The translations under genes were made by a program, and so were the position numbers. Of a stretch of DNA of 64,000 nt, positions 60,435 to 64,000 are shown in pieces. Numbering within the stretch: the stretch's first letter is position 1; each line of letters begins with the position of its first letter. Location: the NCBI RefSeq assembly GCF_900110605.1, contig NZ_FOFI01000002.1, forward strand, positions 867,564 to 931,563, written 5' to 3'. Origin of the DNA: Epilithonimonas lactis. GTDB lineage: Bacteria > Bacteroidota > Bacteroidia > Flavobacteriales > Weeksellaceae. A model generated the notes under the pieces. It was not told where the DNA came from. It saw only the letters and a program-made list of their open reading frames with translations, and ran no database searches.

Positions 60435-62087
60435 ATGAAGCAGTTTTTTCTTTGGCTTTTTGCATCGTTTGTTTTGGTAAGTTGTGCCAGAGTTGGGTCT
60501 CCCATTGGCGGAGCTAAAGATTCTATTGCACCAAAAATGATCGCTTCCAATATTGATACGACACGGGTCAATGTCCCAAGAAATACCAAGGAACTCAGAA
60601 TTGATTTTGATGAATACATTCAACTGAAGGATATCAGCAAAAATCTGATCATTTCACCACCGATAAAATACACCAAGATCATCCCATCTTCTACAGGTAA
60701 CAAATATCTGGAGATCCAGTGGAAAGATACACTTCAGGCAAACACCACTTATAATTTCAACTTCGGAAACTCGATTGTGGATCTGAATGAGAGCAATGTC
60801 TTGCCATATTTCAATTTTGCCTTCTCGACTGGTGAAAAACTGGATGATCTCTACATCAGTGGAACCGTTTCCGATGCTTTGGGAAATTTGAAAAACTCGG
60901 AAGGCAAAGATAAAAATCTTGTCGTAGGGCTTTTTCAAGTAAAAGATACGATGAATTACCGTCAGAAACCCTACTACATTTCCAAGGCGGACGAAGATGG
61001 CTATTTTGAACTCAATTATTTGACGCCTGGCAAATACAAAATTATCGGCTTTGATGATGAAAATAGCAATTCCATCTACGACATCGGAAAAGAAAATGTT
61101 GCGTTCCAAAAAGACGAGATCAACTTGGAAGCTAGCATTTCTGGCTTGAAGTTAAAAATATTCCCTTCAAAAAAAGAGGTCAGGTACAAAGAAATGTCTA
61201 TCGTCACAGGAGGTGTTCTAATGACATTTGAAGGGAATCCAGAGAGCGTAATTGTCAAAACCGTTGGAGACAAGCCCGCAGATTACAAGGTCAGACATAA
61301 ACCTAAATCGGACTCGATCAAAATATGGTTTGATGCTGCGAAGGAAAATATTGGCGCAACCGTCAGTGAGAACCTGAGATTCTCTTATGACACCGGCTCC
61401 AAGCAAGACACGGTCTCTATCTTCTACAAAAAACCTGCAAAGGATGAGATGACAATTACCAATCCTTTCTCAAACAAATTGGCGCCGGAAACAGATTTTA
61501 GATTCACATCCAATTATATAATAGACAAGATTCAGCCAGAAAATTGGAAACTTGTTTCTGATAGTATTGTTCAAGATTTCACAGCAAGTATTTCTGAACT
61601 TGATTCCACACAGATCATGATCAGATCAAATTTCGTAGTTGGGAAAAAATATCAACTGACTGTTCCCAAAAATACATTGGGCTCATTTTATAAAAGGTTA
61701 AGCGAAAGTGTTCGTTTCGATTTCGAAGTTGCCAAAGCAGAAGACTTCGGAAGTTTCTCTGCGCATCTTACAAATCTACCTGCACAGAAATTCTGGATCC
61801 AACTTCTGGATGACAAAAATGAGCCGGCTTACCAGAAATATACAAACCTGGCAGATGTTAAATTTGTCAATCTAAAACCAGGTGCATATAAACTAAGGAT
61901 TTTGGTTGATAACAACGAGAATGGCGTCTGGGACAGCTCGGATTTTGCAAAAGAGATTGCAGCAGAAGACGTTTACCTATTCAAAAAAGTTGGCGATAAA
62001 GAGATCATGACAAAGGTCAACATACGTCCAATGTGGGAAATCAACGAAAATTGGGACCTTGCAAAAGAAGAACAACCTACCAATTGA
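60435..62087 (+). CDS. Ig-like domain lipoprotein
   Basis: A 550-aa protein. Lipoprotein signal MKQFFLWLFASFVLVSC has its lipobox at LVSC (C17). The next 100 residues form a bacterial Ig-like (Big_5-type) domain (IDFDEYIQLKDISKNLIISPP, TTYNFNFGNSIVDLNE). A prealbumin or carboxypeptidase-regulatory-like segment follows (ISGTVSDALGNL, YFELNYLTPGKYKIIGFDDENSN), and the C-terminus carries another similar domain (LKPGAYKLRILVDNNENGVWD). Probably a surface or outer-membrane protein of Bacteroidetes; function unknown. Its TGA overlaps the next TTG start. Confidence 0.82.
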   Translation: MKQFFLWLFASFVLVSCARVGSPIGGAKDSIAPKMIASNIDTTRVNVPRNTKELRIDFDEYIQLKDISKNLIISPPIKYTKIIPSSTGNKYLEIQWKDTLQANTTYNFNFGNSIVDLNESNVLPYFNFAFSTGEKLDDLYISGTVSDALGNLKNSEGKDKNLVVGLFQVKDTMNYRQKPYYISKADEDGYFELNYLTPGKYKIIGFDDENSNSIYDIGKENVAFQKDEINLEASISGLKLKIFPSKKEVRYKEMSIVTGGVLMTFEGNPESVIVKTVGDKPADYKVRHKPKSDSIKIWFDAAKENIGATVSENLRFSYDTGSKQDTVSIFYKKPAKDEMTITNPFSNKLAPETDFRFTSNYIIDKIQPENWKLVSDSIVQDFTASISELDSTQIMIRSNFVVGKKYQLTVPKNTLGSFYKRLSESVRFDFEVAKAEDFGSFSAHLTNLPAQKFWIQLLDDKNEPAYQKYTNLADVKFVNLKPGAYKLRILVDNNENGVWDSSDFAKEIAAEDVYLFKKVGDKEIMTKVNIRPMWEINENWDLAKEEQPTN

Positions 62088-62524
62088 AAAAGATAATATT
62101 TTGGATTGCCGCCGTTTTTCTAGGAATTCAGCTGATTCCAGTAGATAGGGAGAACAAAGCGGTCAATAGGAAAGATAATTTTGTCGACATCTATAAAACA
62201 CCAAAAGATATAAAGGTGATTTTGAAAAATGCCTGCTACGATTGTCATTCCAACGAAACCGAATATCCAAATTACGCCTACCTCGCGCCGATCTCTTGGG
62301 CGGTCAAGGATCATATCAGTGAAGGGCGCAGATATCTCAACTTTTCAGAATGGGGTTCTTATAACAATGACCTCAGAAAAAATGCGGTCGAGAAAACCAT
62401 TTCCAGCGTTCGCGATCTACAAATGCCTTTGCCTTCTTACATTGGTTATCATCCCAAAGCAAATTTGACGACCGGGCAGAGAAAAGCCGTGGAAGAATAT
62501 TTTCAAAATTTGAAGATTGATTAA
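62084..62524 (+). CDS. Haem-binding domain protein
   Basis: From TTG 62084, which overlaps the previous TGA (TTGA), the protein begins MKKIIFWIAAVFLGIQLIPVD, a membrane anchor or signal. CYDCHSNE is a single CxxCH c-type haem site, followed by YAYLAPISWAVKDHISEGRRYLNFSEW and a C-terminal MPLPSYIGYHPKANLTTGQR, all typical of the small Haem_bd family. It would act in the periplasm in electron transfer or sensing. The overlap with the lipoprotein gene suggests coupled translation. Confidence 0.87.
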   Translation: MKKIIFWIAAVFLGIQLIPVDRENKAVNRKDNFVDIYKTPKDIKVILKNACYDCHSNETEYPNYAYLAPISWAVKDHISEGRRYLNFSEWGSYNNDLRKNAVEKTISSVRDLQMPLPSYIGYHPKANLTTGQRKAVEEYFQNLKID

Positions 62525-62548
62525 TTTAAAATATAATTCTTATTCATA

Positions 62549-62573
62549 ATTCAAATATTTTATATATTTGAAT
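62549..62573 (+). promoter_or_regulatory. Palindrome covering the -7 box of the DUF3575 gene
   Basis: ATTCAAATAT (62549-62558) is mirrored exactly by ATATTTGAAT (62564-62573), 5-nt spacer. The right half contains the TATATTTG -7 box at 62563-62570, so a protein bound here would occlude the promoter. It is very A+T-rich, so chance is possible. Confidence 0.4.
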
Positions 62574-62586
62574 CAAACTAAAACTT

Positions 62587-63327
62587 ATGAATAAGATATT
62601 AATTGGATTATCCCTTCTTTGTTCGCTTTTCGCTAATGCTCAGGAAACAGGATCCTCGGAGGAAAAGAAAAATCTGATCAAGATGAATCTGACGTCTGTG
62701 GTATTTCGCAATTATCAGTTTGCCTACGAGAGATTGTTTACCAAAAGATTTTCCGTTCAAGTGTCCTACGGATTTATTCCCGCGGGCCAAATTCCTTTCG
62801 TGGACGAGGTCATCAAGGACGAAAATGTAGAAAACATAAAACTTGGCGGAAGCAATCTTACCATCGAACCCCGATTTTATCTTGGCAAAGGCTACGGTCA
62901 CGGATTTTATGTTGCACCATATTACAGATATTCGCACTTCAATGTAGATAATCTCACCTACAATTACTCTTCAGAAGATCCAGCATTCGACGGCCAGAGG
63001 ATTCCGGTGTCATTCTCAGGTAAGACAAACTCCAATAATATAGGATTGATGATCGGTGCTCAGTGGTTATTGGGTAGAAAAGACAATTGGGTCTTGGACG
63101 TCTGGTTCATCGGTGCGCACTATGGCGGAGCTAGTGGAACCATCACTGGCAGATCTTCGAGACCACTTACCGCCTACGAGCAACAACAACTAAGAGATGA
63201 TATTGCAGATTTGGATATTTCTCTTTTCAAGTACGACGTTACAACCAATGCCTCAGGTGCCGTCATCAAGCTGGATTCCGATTGGCTAGGTGTGAGGTCT
63301 GGGATCTCGTTCGGCTACAGATTCTAA
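62587..63327 (+). CDS. DUF3575-like outer membrane beta-barrel protein
   Basis: A 246-aa protein with signal peptide MNKILIGLSLLCSLFANAQ. After a charged segment, LIKMNLTSVVFRNYQFAYERL and FTKRFSVQVSYGFIP start a series of alternating beta strands (FYLGKGYGHGFYVAPYYRYS, NNIGLMIGAQWLLG), ending in an aromatic C-terminal strand GISFGYRF typical of outer membrane barrels. This is the DUF3575 layout; function unknown. Confidence 0.82.
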   Translation: MNKILIGLSLLCSLFANAQETGSSEEKKNLIKMNLTSVVFRNYQFAYERLFTKRFSVQVSYGFIPAGQIPFVDEVIKDENVENIKLGGSNLTIEPRFYLGKGYGHGFYVAPYYRYSHFNVDNLTYNYSSEDPAFDGQRIPVSFSGKTNSNNIGLMIGAQWLLGRKDNWVLDVWFIGAHYGGASGTITGRSSRPLTAYEQQQLRDDIADLDISLFKYDVTTNASGAVIKLDSDWLGVRSGISFGYRF

Positions 63328-63344
63328 TTAATAATCATTTAATT

Positions 63345-63500
63345 TTGGGCAATCCCCGCAAGTTTGCCTTCACTTTGTCCAGCGCCCAATCTTGCGGGGC
63401 CGGGCTATCCGTTGCAATCTTTTTATAAAGATCCGTCCCTCCTTTCCCATCGCAGGCTCTTCATAAAAAGGATTTCCACTACTATCCCTATTGCGTGTGT
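63345..63500 (+). repeat. Mosaic intergenic repeat, copy E, in front of the rRNA promoters
   Basis: Contains a hairpin CCCCGCAAG (63354-63362) with CTTGCGGGG (63391-63399). The family arms follow: GGGCCGGGCTATCCGTTGCA with ATCTTTTTA on one side, TAAAAAGGATTTCCACTACT and ATCCCTATTGCG on the other. The core between the arms differs from those of the other copies. Confidence 0.75.
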
Positions 63501-63606
63501 TGGTGTAATGGAGACATGTTCAGATGATATCGCGATGGTCCGTGAAAACGAATCTCATTGATATCGATGGGGTTACTAGGTTTTTCATATAAAATATTGG
63601 AATAAG

Positions 63607-63637
63607 TTTGTGGGATCGGAAAAAGTTCCTACTTTTG
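63607..63637 (+). promoter_or_regulatory. rRNA promoter P1
   Basis: TTTG at 63607-63610 (-33) and TACTTTTG at 63630-63637 (-7), spacer 19 bp, followed by CAACC. First of three matching promoters. Confidence 0.75.
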
Positions 63638-63731
63638 CAACCGCTTTAAGAGAGCAGCGCAGAGGACCGGCAGGATAAAAAAGACACGAATATGGGCCCA
63701 TCAAAAAGGTTCAAATTTTATTAGAAAAGTC

Positions 63732-63762
63732 TTGCAGGATAAAAAAATGATACTTACTTTTG
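63732..63762 (+). promoter_or_regulatory. rRNA promoter P2
   Basis: TTG at 63732-63734 (-33) and TACTTTTG at 63755-63762 (-7), spacer 20 bp, followed by CAATCCC. It lies 125 bp after P1. Confidence 0.75.
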
Positions 63763-63854
63763 CAATCCCAAATCGAGAGAAGCGGGAAGCGCAGGAGAGT
63801 GGTTTAGGGAACATCGGGATGGCCTTCGGGTCGAGAAAAAAAACTTCAAAAAAG

Positions 63855-63887
63855 TTTTGGTGGTTCGGAAACATTTTCATACTTTTG
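63855..63887 (+). promoter_or_regulatory. rRNA promoter P3
   Basis: TTTTG at 63855-63859 (-33) and TACTTTTG at 63880-63887 (-7), spacer 20 bp, followed by CACTCGC. It again lies 125 bp after the previous copy. Confidence 0.75.
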
Positions 63888-64000
63888 CACTCGCAAATCG
63901 GGAACAATGACAGAACAAGATTCCTGAGGATGCGGAAAGAACGCAGTTCATTGACATAACATATAACAACCAAATTAAGAAAACCAAAGCGTCAATTTTA
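63888..64000 (+). other. Leader of an rRNA operon; 16S rRNA gene expected just beyond the window
   Basis: The sequence from about 63944 (GTTCATTGACATAACATATA, then AACCAAATTAAGAAAACC) closely matches what I recall of the leader directly upstream of 16S rRNA in Chryseobacterium-type genomes. No part of the 16S gene itself is inside the window. Small open frames in this stretch are not credible genes. Confidence 0.7.

Noticed and set aside
63364..63973. Several short open frames near the right edge
   Set aside because: They overlap mosaic repeat E and the tandem rRNA promoters and show no protein family signal.

Overview
The window comes from a Flavobacteriia-type Bacteroidetes, most like Chryseobacterium, Epilithonimonas and relatives in the Weeksellaceae. 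This rests on TAnnTTTG promoter boxes, a type IX secretion (T9SS) C-terminal sorting domain, many lipoproteins and signal peptides ending in AQ or SQ, an ABC-permease/M1-peptidase fusion, DUF4407 and DUF3575 proteins, and dispersed intergenic repeats of a kind I recall from Chryseobacterium. The genus is an inference. No phage, plasmid, CRISPR or IS transposase was seen. The tail is the promoter and leader region of an rRNA operon whose 16S gene starts just beyond the window.

Layout. 1-3.4 kb: end of an upstream gene, an MCE/MlaD lipid-transport protein and a two-gene membrane Fe-S oxidoreductase. 3.5-8.0 kb: a small conserved protein, then a translationally tight surface-glycan set (GT4 glycosyltransferase, asparagine-synthetase-like enzyme without a glutaminase cysteine, flippase). 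8-16.4 kb: lipoprotein, serS, then on the minus strand a DUF1444 protein, a PIF1-like helicase and ruvC, followed by an M16 protease. 16.4-25.2 kb: serine hydrolase, membrane AraC regulator, small proteins, ferrochelatase, Nfu scaffold, gamma carbonic anhydrase, BrkB protein and a lipoprotein. 25.4-31.8 kb: ABC ATPase with the permease/M1 fusion, and DUF4407. 32-41.1 kb, minus strand: guaB, BamA-like protein, SDR, two secreted unknowns, aroA, MazG-like protein, a beta-helix lipoprotein and a frameshifted T9SS cargo gene.

41.2-56.0 kb is the most coherent block, a phenylacetate (paa) catabolic cluster: fused 2-oxoacid dehydrogenase E1, TetR regulator, paaE, unknown gene, paaA, paaB, paaC, paaD, unknown gene, paaH, 3-oxoadipyl-CoA thiolase, paaZ, a VapBC-like toxin-antitoxin pair, and an enoyl-CoA hydratase/isomerase. 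Phenylacetyl-CoA would be epoxidised by PaaABCDE, isomerised, ring-opened and oxidised by PaaZ, then beta-oxidised to acetyl-CoA and succinyl-CoA. No PaaK ligase is present, and the E1 gene sits behind a palindromic operator overlapping a promoter. 56.3-58.3 kb: a LuxR-type two-component system with a membrane protein. 58.7-63.3 kb: rpmE2, a GlmU-like protein, an Ig-like lipoprotein, a haem-binding protein and a DUF3575 barrel. 63.6-64 kb: three tandem rRNA promoters.

The clearest structure beyond genes is a layer of intergenic repeats. At least five copies of a mosaic element, paired-arm palindromes in operon gaps, and an identical 28-base module inserted into two unrelated repeat types suggest an active process that inserts short modules into intergenic DNA.
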